Source of the DNA: Desulfobulbaceae bacterium
GTDB lineage: Bacteria; Desulfobacterota; Desulfobulbia; Desulfobulbales; SURF-16
Assembly: GCA_002868945.1 (NCBI GenBank)
Contig: PKTX01000034.1
Span: 1-53,721 of the forward strand
Direction of reading: 5' to 3'
DNA: 53,721 bases
Each line of letters begins with the position of its first letter. Positions within the stretch are counted from its first letter, which is position 1. Position numbers and translations under genes: made by a program. Below, one piece after another: positions 42,981 through 51,255 of this stretch. Under the pieces are notes generated by a model, which was not told where the DNA came from, made no database searches, and was given only the letters and a program-made list of their open reading frames with translations.

Positions 42981-43958
42981 TCACATCCCCAGGCGGGCCA
43001 GACAGCTGGCGACGATCTCGCTGATCAGCTGTTGGTAGCCCATGCCATGCTTGTCGGCAATGATGCAGAGGTCGGAATGTTCCGGATGCAGGCCGGCAAT
43101 AGGGTTGATCTCAATGAAGTTGGGTCGGCCATGGCCATCGGAACGCAGATCCACCCGGCCGGCATCGCGGCAATCAAGACCGTGCCACACCTCCAGGGCC
43201 ACCCGTACCGCCTCGTGGGCCTCCGGGTCGTCCGCCACCCGGTACTCCACCACCTCCTCGCAGATCTCCTTGTTATGATAGGAGTAGACATCCGCTTCGG
43301 AGTTTTCCAGCAGGATCACCTCGATGATGCCGATGGAACGGGCCTGGTCGCCGTTGCCGACAATGCCCACCGTGAATTCCCGGCCCGGCAGAAAGGTCTC
43401 CACCAGCACCGGCTGGCGATAGGAGGCCAGCAGGTCGGCACAGACCGTCTGTAACTGCGCGGGCGCCGCGATCTTGGAGACCGGGGTGACGCCCTTGCCC
43501 GTGCCCTCGGCCACGGGTTTAGCAAAGAGGGGATAGGGCAGATTGACGGCAGCCGCCTCGGCCGGGGAACGCACCAGGGCAAAATCCGGGGTGGCGATGC
43601 CCAGGTCGCGTACCAGCCGCTTGGCCGTGGCCTTGTGCAGGGTGACCGCCATCATCAAGGGGTCGGAAAAGGTATAGGGGATGCGGTAGGCGTCCAGCAG
43701 GGCCGGCACCACCGCCTCCCTGCCGAAGCCATACAACCCTTCGGCAATGTTGAACACCAGGTCCCAACGGTGGCCGGCGGCCAGCCTCTTGACCAGGCTG
43801 TCGACATTACCGATGCGGTCGGTCTGATGGCCAAGGGCCTGCAGGGCCCCTTCAATGGCGGCAATGGTGTCGGGCCGGTCGAACTCGGCGGTTTCTTCCT
43901 CGCCGTATCCTGCCGCCAGATAGTCGGCGCGCAGGTCATAGGTCATGCCAATATTCAT
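42981..43958 (-). CDS. ATP-grasp ligase B (D-Ala-D-Ala ligase-like)
   Basis: The protein has 325 residues from the ATG at 43958 with GAGG upstream. It contains KATAKRLVRDLGIATPDFALV, PLFAKPVAEGTGKGV (nucleotide loop), PVLVETFLPGREFTVGIVGNG and the metal ligands in GRVDLRSDGHGRPNFIEINPIAGLHPEHSDL. It is clearly paralogous to its neighbour but not a recent duplicate. Two ligases suggest two successive amide bonds or two different acceptors. It follows kamA by 31 bp in the same operon. Confidence 0.88.
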   Translation of the reverse strand: MNIGMTYDLRADYLAAGYGEEETAEFDRPDTIAAIEGALQALGHQTDRIGNVDSLVKRLAAGHRWDLVFNIAEGLYGFGREAVVPALLDAYRIPYTFSDPLMMAVTLHKATAKRLVRDLGIATPDFALVRSPAEAAAVNLPYPLFAKPVAEGTGKGVTPVSKIAAPAQLQTVCADLLASYRQPVLVETFLPGREFTVGIVGNGDQARSIGIIEVILLENSEADVYSYHNKEICEEVVEYRVADDPEAHEAVRVALEVWHGLDCRDAGRVDLRSDGHGRPNFIEINPIAGLHPEHSDLCIIADKHGMGYQQLISEIVASCLARLGM

Positions 43959-43989
43959 GGTATCCTCAAAAAAAGTGGGCGATTTGCCC

Positions 43990-45222
43990 TTACAGCGGGT
44001 CAGGGTAGCGATAGATGTTGCCCTCGTAATTGCGGAGGAGCACATCGTTGCCGTCCCGGCCAAGGCAGGTCTGCGGTAGCAGCGGAATCTTGCCGCCGCC
44101 CCCCGGGGCGTCAATCACATAGGTGGGCACGGCGTATCCCGTGGTATGACCCCGCAGACCCTGGTAGATCTCCAGGCCCTTGTCCACCGTGGTCCGGAAG
44201 TGGGCCGAACCGATAATGGGATCGCACTGATAGAGGTAGTAGGGTTTGACGCGCAGGCGCACCAGGCCCTGCATCAAAGTTTTCATGGTGGCCACGTCAT
44301 CGTTGATACCGGCCAGCAGCACGGTCTGACTGCCCAGGGGAATGCCGGCGTCCGCCAGCCGTGCGCAGGCCTTTTTCATCTCAGGGGTCTGCTCATCCGG
44401 ATGCATGGCATGGATGCTGATCCACAGCGGATGATAGCGTTTGAGCAGGCGGGTGAGCTGAGGGGTGATGCGCTGGGGCAGGACCGCCGGGGTCTTGGTG
44501 CCGATGCGAATGAGCTCCACATGCTCAATGGCGCGCAGCCGTTTAAGGAGATACTCCAGGGTTTCGTCCGGCAGGGTCAGGGGATCACCGCCGGACAGAA
44601 GCACGTCGCGGATCTCCGGATGCGCCTCGATATAGGCAAAGGCCTTGTGCCAGCGCTCCTTGGTGGATGTCGTGTTCCGGGCCCTGCCCACCATGCGGGA
44701 GCGCGTGCAGTAGCGGCAATAGGTGGAGCAGTAATCCGTGACCAGAAACAGGGCCCGATCAGGATAGCGGTGCACCAGGCCGGCCACCGGGGTATGGCTG
44801 TCCTCACCCAGGGGGTCATGGGCCTCGCCGGCGGAAACCACCAGCTCGTTTACCACCGGCACCACGGCCCGACGGATGGCCTGGGCGGGGTTGTCCGGAG
44901 AAATGAGACTGGCGTAATAGGGTGTTATGGCAAAGGGTAGAGTGGCATCGCGACGCTGCAGGGCCTGCTGCTCGCTGTCAGTGAGGTTGATTATTTTTTC
45001 AAGCTCTTTGCTGCTGGTTATGCGGTTCCGCAATTGCCAGCACCAGTCGTTCCACTGGGCCGCGCTGGCGGTGGGGAAGAATCTGTTGCGAAAGGCCTTG
45101 GCGCCGGAGGGGGCGGCAAAGCACACCGAAATGACGGAAGACGGGGAAGGGGGGCAGATCGTCAGGTGAGACGAACTGGGAGGTTCCTCCGGCTCTTCTA
45201 TCTGTAGACTATGAGGGGCCAT
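43990..45222 (-). CDS. kamA: Lysine 2,3-aminomutase (radical SAM, PLP)
   Basis: The protein has 410 residues. The radical SAM cysteines are C165, C169 and C172 in DYCSTYCRYCTR. The C-terminal half has YQCDPIIGSAHFRTTVDKGLEIYQGLRGHTTGYAVPTYVIDAPGGGGKIPL. The aspartates in QCD and in IDAPGGGGK are the two residues that bind the lysine side-chain amine in clostridial LAM; glutamate mutases lack this pair. It converts L-lysine to L-beta-lysine. The SD is AAGGAG. It heads a five-gene operon that has ligases and acetyltransferases instead of the lysine fermentation genes, so a biosynthetic use is likely. Confidence 0.93.
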   Translation of the reverse strand: MAPHSLQIEEPEEPPSSSHLTICPPSPSSVISVCFAAPSGAKAFRNRFFPTASAAQWNDWCWQLRNRITSSKELEKIINLTDSEQQALQRRDATLPFAITPYYASLISPDNPAQAIRRAVVPVVNELVVSAGEAHDPLGEDSHTPVAGLVHRYPDRALFLVTDYCSTYCRYCTRSRMVGRARNTTSTKERWHKAFAYIEAHPEIRDVLLSGGDPLTLPDETLEYLLKRLRAIEHVELIRIGTKTPAVLPQRITPQLTRLLKRYHPLWISIHAMHPDEQTPEMKKACARLADAGIPLGSQTVLLAGINDDVATMKTLMQGLVRLRVKPYYLYQCDPIIGSAHFRTTVDKGLEIYQGLRGHTTGYAVPTYVIDAPGGGGKIPLLPQTCLGRDGNDVLLRNYEGNIYRYPDPL

Positions 45223-45313
45223 GTTTTTTCTCCTTATGGAAAATTGTGACTTTTTTCACCGCCAAAAGGGCCTGTAATGAGGTCCTGAAAAGGCATCCAA
45301 AAAAAAATGCATG

Positions 45314-45345
45314 GACCTATTATAGGTCGCCCGGATAAAAGTCAA
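45314..45345 (-). promoter_or_regulatory. Promoter and operator-like palindrome of the kamA operon
   Basis: The minus strand has TTGACT (45340-45345) and TATAAT (45319-45324), 15 bp apart. A perfect palindrome GACCTAT-T-ATAGGTC (45314-45328) covers the -10 box, so a repressor could sit there. The short spacer suggests the promoter may need an activator or be weak. Confidence 0.6.
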
Positions 45346-45538
45346 CACAATTAAAACAGCCCCCCTATGACCTATTTCTGAACAGACACTAACTCATCGT
45401 ATTTGTGTTCTTTGTTGTTTCAGGCATCATCCGGCCACTGCCTGGCCACGCACTTTTTTTACTCTGCCGCCCCGCACCCTGCCGGGAATAATCAGCCGCG
45501 ACCCGCAAAAGGTGGCCATAGTGGTTGTTTTGCTTCCA

Positions 45539-45619
45539 TAGGCTCTCTTGAATAATGAGATATTTTATTTCGGAGCACCGAAAAAATCGGCCCCAAGAGC
45601 AATTATACAAGATGGCCTA
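45539..45619. repeat. 81-bp inverted-repeat element
   Basis: TAGGCTCTCTTGAATAAT (45539-45556) is matched in inverse by TAGGCCATCTTGTATAAT (from 45619 back to 45602), 15 of 18 positions. Both ends start with TA. The same arm occurs at 12393-12410, beside tmRNA. Confidence 0.6.
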
Positions 45620-45845
45620 TAGTATAGCGTGGTAGTTTATCCAGAGGACCTGGCCGTATTGCCGGGCGGCGGCGAGATTACCCGCGGTTGCCAAGCAGCA
45701 CCTGCCCCCACTTTCTCAGCACGATCGTGCGCCACGCCTGGAGCTGCCTGGCCACGGAGCACCGGCCAAGGAAGACCTTGAGGCGGCACACACATAGACC
45801 CTGTGCCTGCCGGAAAGAGACCGACCCCACGAGGAGGTATGCAAA

Positions 45846-46550
45846 ATGTATCAGATGCACCACTGTTTCAAAAGAATGGTTGCCCTCTTGACGCTGCCGC
45901 TCCTGCTGACCGCCTGGCCGGCCGCCGCCCAGACGGCTGCGGCCCGGGCCCAAGGCGTCATGACGGTTGAGGTGGGTGAGCTGGCCGTACTGCCCCTCTT
46001 CCAGGGCAGTGATGAGGCCAGGCAGCGCGAGAAGCGCCTGGAAAAGAACCTGGACTGCCAACTGCAAGGCCTCTGCGCCACGGAACAGGAGCATCTCTTT
46101 GTCGAGGCCGATGCCACGATCAGTGATCTGGTGCAGGCGGAGCTGCGCCGCCGCTTTGCCGACCAGGTGGTCCCGCGGGCCCGCGTGCGCCAAGCCTTTG
46201 ACGAGGTGGACAAAGAGCCCTCCGAAACGCCGCGCCATATTGCCATACGGGTCGGCCGTCACCTGGGCATCGACCATGTCATGGTGGGCGTGGTCTGGCG
46301 TTACCGGGAACGACAGGGGAGTGCCATGGGTGCCAGTGAGCCGGCCTCGGTGGCCTTTTCACTCTTTCTGGTGGAGGTGGCTGACGGCAGGCTTGTCTGG
46401 CAAAATAGCTTTGACAAGACCCAGACCGCCCTGAGCGAAAACCTCTTTGATGCACCCATGTTCTTTAAAAAGGGCATGAAATGGCTGAGTGCCGAGGAGC
46501 TTGCCGGTTACGGCGTGGAAAAAAGTCTGAAGAATCTCATTCTGCAATAA
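45846..46550 (+). CDS. Exported protein of unknown function
   Basis: The protein has 234 residues. A signal peptide (FKRMVALLTLPLLLTAWPAAAQTAAA) predicts export. GAGGAGG precedes the ATG at 45846. The mature part has VGELAVLPLFQG, SDLVQAELRRRFADQVVPRARVRQAFDEV, VGRHLGIDHVMVGVVWRYRER and FSLFLVEVADGRLVWQNSFDKTQTALSENLF. This alternation resembles periplasmic or outer-membrane accessory proteins with a CsgG/TolB-N-like fold, but I cannot name a family with confidence. It lies 103 bp before the DUF502 gene. Confidence 0.7.
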   Translation: MYQMHHCFKRMVALLTLPLLLTAWPAAAQTAAARAQGVMTVEVGELAVLPLFQGSDEARQREKRLEKNLDCQLQGLCATEQEHLFVEADATISDLVQAELRRRFADQVVPRARVRQAFDEVDKEPSETPRHIAIRVGRHLGIDHVMVGVVWRYRERQGSAMGASEPASVAFSLFLVEVADGRLVWQNSFDKTQTALSENLFDAPMFFKKGMKWLSAEELAGYGVEKSLKNLILQ

Positions 46551-46653
46551 ACAATAAGAGCTTCCAGGCCGCTTTGTCGGATAGCAAACGGAGAGAGCTC
46601 TTCGCGCGCCCCGGCTTTTCAGGCGGGCTGTTAACCAACCATGTGAACTGATC

Positions 46654-47247
46654 ATGTCTTCTCTGCGCACGTTCAACAAAACATTTTTCACCGGCCTGGT
46701 GGCCCTGCTGCCCATCACCGCCACCATCTATCTCGTTGTCTGGGTAGTAGGCGCGGCCGAGACCTTTTTTGGGACCATGCTGCAGCTGCTGGTGCCCGAG
46801 CAGTGGTATCGACCCGGTATGGGGGTGGTGGCCAGCCTGGCCATCATCTTTGCGGTGGGCCTGCTCTTACAGTCATTACTCATCAAGCGCCTGGCCGCCG
46901 TCTTTGAGTCGATCATCTACCGGGTACCCCTGATCAAGAGCATTTACGGCTCCACTCGCGAGTTTGTCACCTTTCTCCTCCAGGGCCAGAGCCAGGGACC
47001 GCGCCAGGTGGTGGCTGTTACCCTGACCAACCAGATGACCCTGGTGGGCTTTGTCACCAAACGCGACCTCTCCTTTATCAACAGCTCTGCCGTCAGCGGC
47101 AAGGTGGCGGTCTACTTCCCCATGAGCTATCAGATCGGCGGCTACACGGCCATGGTGCCCAGCGACCAGCTCATTCCCCTGGACATGCCCATGGACCAGG
47201 CCATGCGCTTTGTGATGACTGCCGGTATTATCGAGAAAAATTCGTAG
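46654..47247 (+). CDS. DUF502 family membrane protein
   Basis: The protein has 197 residues. Two helices near the N-terminus (FFTGLVALLPITATIYLVVWVVGAAETFFG and PGMGVVASLAIIFAVGLLL) are followed by the family stretch ESIIYRVPLIKSIYGSTREFVTFLLQG and FPMSYQIGGYTAMVPSDQLIPLDMPMDQAMRFVMTAGI. DUF502 proteins are widespread in bacteria and plants (COV/LCV) and have no settled function. It converges with the M48 peptidase gene, 20 bp apart. Confidence 0.9.
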   Translation: MSSLRTFNKTFFTGLVALLPITATIYLVVWVVGAAETFFGTMLQLLVPEQWYRPGMGVVASLAIIFAVGLLLQSLLIKRLAAVFESIIYRVPLIKSIYGSTREFVTFLLQGQSQGPRQVVAVTLTNQMTLVGFVTKRDLSFINSSAVSGKVAVYFPMSYQIGGYTAMVPSDQLIPLDMPMDQAMRFVMTAGIIEKNS

Positions 47248-47267
47248 AGCAAACAAATAGCCTGATC

Positions 47268-48314
47268 CTACTGTCCGTAGCTTTGTTCCAGCTCGGCAAG
47301 GGCCTGCAGTCGTTGCTGCGGGTTGGGGTGGCTGGCCAGAAAGGAGGCTGCGGCCGGGAGCTTGTCATCCTTGGTAAGGCGACGAAGCAACTCGGCATAG
47401 GGGGCCAGGCTCTGGCCGCGCTCCAGGAAGTAACGGCCGGCCAGGAGATCGGCCTCCTGCTCGAATTTGCGCGAATAGCCGGACTCGATCAGCACCATGG
47501 GCAGGGTGGAACCCAGAGAGGTGAGCGAGGTCATGTCACCGAGCAGGGTGGAGATCAACATGAAGACACCGGTCTGCTGGATGACATGGCGCAGGCCATG
47601 GCGTTCACGGACGTGGATCAATTCATGGGCGAGAACGCCCTGCAGCTCCATGTTGCTGCGGGCCAGCTCCACCAGTTCATCGGTGACGACAATGGTACCT
47701 GATGGCAGGGCAAAGGCATTGGCGCCGATGGTGCCGCCCTTGCGAAAAAGAAGACGAGAGGAGTGGACCGGCAGGTCGCGACTCAGATCGGCAAAGATGG
47801 TCGCTATTTCCTGCTGTCTGGCCGGATCAAGCTCCGACTCCGCAAAGAAGCGTTGATCAAGAAGCTCCAGGGAATCGGCACTGATCTGCTCCATCAGAGC
47901 CATGGGGGTGGCCATGGCCAGGTGCTTGGCCAGGGCCGGGATACCGTAGGCCATGAAGGCCCACACAAAGACAAGCAGGCCCACCAGGCTGACTGCCACC
48001 AAACGGCGCTTGCTCTCCAGCCGATGAACGAGACGCAGGCCGCCATGGCTCCGGATACGGCCATCAAGAAAGGCGGCCACCTGCGGCGCATCCACCTGCA
48101 GCCGCTGGCCGCCCGGAAACTTCAGAAAACGCCTGCTGTTGGCCAGGGGCGCTGTAAAAACGCAGTCAACCAGATCCGCCCTGACCAGAACCCGGTGTTC
48201 CTCATCGTAGACCACCACCTCGCTGCGTCCCACGGCGCAGAGCACGGGAGTGGGCCGGCTGCTCCTGCCGTCCAGAAAAATGCCCTGAAAACGATGCCTC
48301 TCCGCAGGAGCCAT
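47268..48314 (-). CDS. M48-family membrane metallopeptidase
   Basis: The protein has 348 residues. A cytoplasmic or PH-like N-terminal region (about 1-100) is followed by one membrane helix (RRLVAVSLVGLLVFVWAFMAYGI) and the peptidase domain: HELIHVRERHG (HEXXH), the downstream glutamate in FEQEADLLAGRYF, and ASHPNPQQRLQAL near the C-terminus. Relatives (BepA, YcaL, YfgC types) act in the periplasm on outer-membrane protein assembly or envelope quality control. It directly follows the DUF898 gene, 2 bp apart, in one operon, a pairing I know from other bacteria. Confidence 0.9.
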   Translation of the reverse strand: MAPAERHRFQGIFLDGRSSRPTPVLCAVGRSEVVVYDEEHRVLVRADLVDCVFTAPLANSRRFLKFPGGQRLQVDAPQVAAFLDGRIRSHGGLRLVHRLESKRRLVAVSLVGLLVFVWAFMAYGIPALAKHLAMATPMALMEQISADSLELLDQRFFAESELDPARQQEIATIFADLSRDLPVHSSRLLFRKGGTIGANAFALPSGTIVVTDELVELARSNMELQGVLAHELIHVRERHGLRHVIQQTGVFMLISTLLGDMTSLTSLGSTLPMVLIESGYSRKFEQEADLLAGRYFLERGQSLAPYAELLRRLTKDDKLPAAASFLASHPNPQQRLQALAELEQSYGQ

Positions 48315-48316
48315 GC

Positions 48317-49636
48317 CTAGAGCCCCACCTCAAAATCGAAGAAATCCAGGGCCGCCTCGCCCAGGGCGCCCTCGCTGTCCTCCTGCCCGGCCGTAAAATC
48401 ATCCAGCCCCTGGCTCGTGATGACGCTGAGGTTCTCGACAACGTACCTGGTGTAACGCACCTTGGTCCAGGGGAAGAGCAGACCGGCAGAGACGATCAGG
48501 GCCAGGATATTGGTGAGCCTGATCCACATGAGGCGGCCTGCCGCCAGGCTGGAGCGGAAGCGCACCGGCCCGAGGCTGGAGACGTGCCAGCAGTAGTTGG
48601 TGATCGTGGCATAGAGGTACTGCTGGGCAAAGATGCCGGCCACAAAAAAGCCGAGATAGGCCACGAGCAGAAGGATGACAAAACCGGACATGAAGCCGTT
48701 GCCGGACGCCCCGCCCCTGCCCAGGGCCATGCCGCCCATCATCGTGCCCAAAAAGAGCAGCAGCATGACAGGAAGGACAACGATGAGCAGAGCCTTGAGA
48801 TAGACCAGGTAAAAAGAACCGGCCTGGCCGGCAAAACTGTTCTGCCTGCTGCCAAAGGCCATATTGTCAAAGAAATAGCGCTTGCGCCGAAAAGCCCAGT
48901 AGGGATAGAGCAGCCCCAGGCTGAGGGGCAGCAGCACGGGCAGCAGCAGATAGCTGATATAGGCCTCCTGCAGGGAGCCGAGAAAATGGAAACGAATATT
49001 GCGGTAGGCCGAGTTTCTGGCGTAAAAGCGCAGGGACTTAAAGACCAGCAGAGGAAAGAGCCCGGCAAAGGCCAGGGCCACCAGGGAGCTGACCAGGGGG
49101 GTAAAGACATTACTCAGCATGTAGAAGAGAAAGCCGCCCGCCACTATGAGGTTGCCGCGCAGAATGATGAGGGGATCGGCCAGATAGTCAAAAGGCTCCT
49201 CGGCGCAGAGGGTATGGCTGTAAAAGTATTGCCTGGTGCGCACCTTGGCCCAGGCCGCATAGATGCCCAGGGTGACAATGGTCAGGAAGAGGTTGACAAT
49301 CCAGATGCGAAAATAGTCGGCGCCGCTGCCGGTGAACTGCAGCCGATACTCGTCAGGCGGCCGAGGCGCGGCCGGCCGCCCCTGATCCCCTGCCGCCGCA
49401 CCAGTATCGGCCGTCACCTCCCCGGCTCCCTCCTCCAGCTCCTGCTCCGCACCGGCCTCGCCGCCACAGGCACAGGGCCATCCTTCCTGGCTCCTCCTTT
49501 GACAGCGCCGGCAGAAAACCACCTCGACAAGGAAGCGGGCCGCACACCTGCGACAGGTGGCGTTAAATTTGCGGCCCGGCAGCTTTGCCTCAGCCACCGC
49601 ATGCGCCTCACCGCACTGCGGACAAACAATCTGCAT
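48317..49636 (-). CDS. DUF898 (YjgN-like) membrane protein with N-terminal zinc ribbons
   Basis: The protein has 439 residues. The N-terminus contains CPQCGEAHAV, CRRCAARF, FCRRCQRR and CACGGE cysteine pairs, a zinc-finger-like lead of the MJ0042 kind. From about residue 95 the DUF898 region begins with QFTGSGADYFRIWIVNLFLTIVTLGIYAAWAKVRTRQYFYSHT. It has several membrane helices and a second repeat ending NILALIVSAGLLFPWTKVRYTRYV. It is coupled with the M48 peptidase. Function is unknown in this family. Confidence 0.85.
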   Translation of the reverse strand: MQIVCPQCGEAHAVAEAKLPGRKFNATCRRCAARFLVEVVFCRRCQRRSQEGWPCACGGEAGAEQELEEGAGEVTADTGAAAGDQGRPAAPRPPDEYRLQFTGSGADYFRIWIVNLFLTIVTLGIYAAWAKVRTRQYFYSHTLCAEEPFDYLADPLIILRGNLIVAGGFLFYMLSNVFTPLVSSLVALAFAGLFPLLVFKSLRFYARNSAYRNIRFHFLGSLQEAYISYLLLPVLLPLSLGLLYPYWAFRRKRYFFDNMAFGSRQNSFAGQAGSFYLVYLKALLIVVLPVMLLLFLGTMMGGMALGRGGASGNGFMSGFVILLLVAYLGFFVAGIFAQQYLYATITNYCWHVSSLGPVRFRSSLAAGRLMWIRLTNILALIVSAGLLFPWTKVRYTRYVVENLSVITSQGLDDFTAGQEDSEGALGEAALDFFDFEVGL

Positions 49637-49719
49637 CTCTTCTCCTGGAAAGTTCTCCCCTGCTCAACCTGTCATGCCACTGTAAAGCAAGATGCTTTTT
49701 TGTGCCACAACAAGGATGT

Positions 49720-51255
49720 TCAGGTAACGCTGCGGATCTCATCGAGATTGGCAAAGAAGAGGTCCACCAGGGCCGGGTCGAAATGACGGCCGCGCTCCTC
49801 CCTGATATAGCGGAGGATATCCTCGGGCTGATACGCCTTGCGATAGACCCGGTCATTGTTCAGGGCATCATAGACATCGGCCAGGGCAACACTCCGGGCA
49901 AAGATGTGGATTTCCTCGCCGCCCAGACCCCGGGGATAACCGCTGCCGTCATACCTCTCATGATGCTGGTGGGCAATGATGGCCGCCGCCTTCATGATGG
50001 CCCGCGGCGAGGAGCTGAGCATCTCGCAGCCGATCTCGGTATGGCGCTGCATGACCGTAAAGTCGGCACTACATAACTTTCCGGGATGGTTGAGAATATT
50101 ATCTGGAATGGCCACCTTGCCGATGTCATGCATGGGCGCGGCCAGGCGCAGGGTCTCCAACTCCACGGCCGAAAGGCCGCTGTCCCTGCCGAGAATATGG
50201 CAGATGGTCGACACGCGCTTGACATGACTGCCGGTCTCCCGGCTGCGGGCCTCGGCGATCTCACCCAGGGTATAGATGATATCCTTCTGGGTGTCTTCGA
50301 TCTCCTGGTTGAGCAGAACATTTTCAAAGGCGACATGGACGTTGGTGCAGTAGACCTCCACCAGGGATTTACTCAGCTCATCAAGATGATTCCAGCCCTC
50401 GCAGTAGAGCAGCACCCCCACCTCGGAAGCGGCGTGAAAGAAGCCGACATAGCGATCACCGAGACAGAGACAGCTTTTGGTGTCCCAGGCCTCCTGCAGG
50501 TCGGTGAGAAGGTGATCGGGAAAGACATCGGCTGGCGCGCCATGCAGCAGCCTTTCATAAGAGCCGCTACCGGCCAGCACCTCGACATTATCCAGGCTGA
50601 CATCCACATCACGGCAGGCGATCTGGCAGACCATGGCATTTGGGCTCATGCCGAGGATGGCCACCAGCTGGGTGAGCACACCTGAGGCGAGCAGCTTGAT
50701 GGAGCGCTGTTCAAAGAGGGAGGCCGAGGCCTGGATAATGTTTTTGAGCCCCTCGCGATTGGCATCAATGGTGAGTAGGTGCCGATAGGTGCGCAGGGAG
50801 GAGAGCATCACCGTGAAGAGCTTCTGGGAGGAGAGTTCGGTCTTTTCCTTGTAGTCATTGATGTCATAATCAACAATGATCTGCTCGGGCGGCGCCTGGC
50901 CGGGCTGGCCGGTGCGCAGGATGATGCGGACAAAGCCGTTTTTCAGGGTCTTGCGGACATACTCCACCACTTCAAGGCCGGCATCCTCGCGTTCCATGAC
51001 CACATCCAGCAGGATCACGGCAATATCACCATTATCGGCAATAAGCTGCTTGGCCTCCTGAGCGCTGTAGGCATGCAGAAAGTGCAGGGGAATATCGTCG
51101 TAGCGGAAGTGACGCAACACCAGGGTGGTGATGGCGTGTACCTCCTCCTCATCATCGACAATGAGGACCTTCCACGGCTGATGATAGGCGGCGGGTCTCT
51201 GCTGGACGACCTCGGCCGGTTTTTCATCGGCAAAGGTTAGGGTGTTATCATTCAT
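49720..51255 (-). CDS. Response regulator with DUF3369 and HD-GYP domains
   Basis: The protein has 511 residues from the ATG at 51255 (SD AGGAAAC), overlapping the kinase stop. The receiver domain (about 20-150) has KVLIVDDEEEVHAITTLVLRHF and VILLDVVMERED. DUF3369 (about 155-310) is a GAF-like sensor found in this regulator type. The HD-GYP domain (about 320-505) contains MHDIGKVAIPD and HHERYDGSGYPRG, so it is predicted to hydrolyse cyclic di-GMP. The partner kinase is encoded immediately upstream. Confidence 0.93.
   Translation of the reverse strand: MNDNTLTFADEKPAEVVQQRPAAYHQPWKVLIVDDEEEVHAITTLVLRHFRYDDIPLHFLHAYSAQEAKQLIADNGDIAVILLDVVMEREDAGLEVVEYVRKTLKNGFVRIILRTGQPGQAPPEQIIVDYDINDYKEKTELSSQKLFTVMLSSLRTYRHLLTIDANREGLKNIIQASASLFEQRSIKLLASGVLTQLVAILGMSPNAMVCQIACRDVDVSLDNVEVLAGSGSYERLLHGAPADVFPDHLLTDLQEAWDTKSCLCLGDRYVGFFHAASEVGVLLYCEGWNHLDELSKSLVEVYCTNVHVAFENVLLNQEIEDTQKDIIYTLGEIAEARSRETGSHVKRVSTICHILGRDSGLSAVELETLRLAAPMHDIGKVAIPDNILNHPGKLCSADFTVMQRHTEIGCEMLSSSPRAIMKAAAIIAHQHHERYDGSGYPRGLGGEEIHIFARSVALADVYDALNNDRVYRKAYQPEDILRYIREERGRHFDPALVDLFFANLDEIRSVT

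Larger units (their letters stand above)
45223..45845. other. Region between kamA and the exported protein, with small repeats
   Basis: No gene is seen. It holds the kamA promoter, a single MITE end (45371-45387), and an 81-bp inverted-repeat element (45539-45619). The 200 bp before 45846 contain no recognisable signal except the strong SD. Confidence 0.55.
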
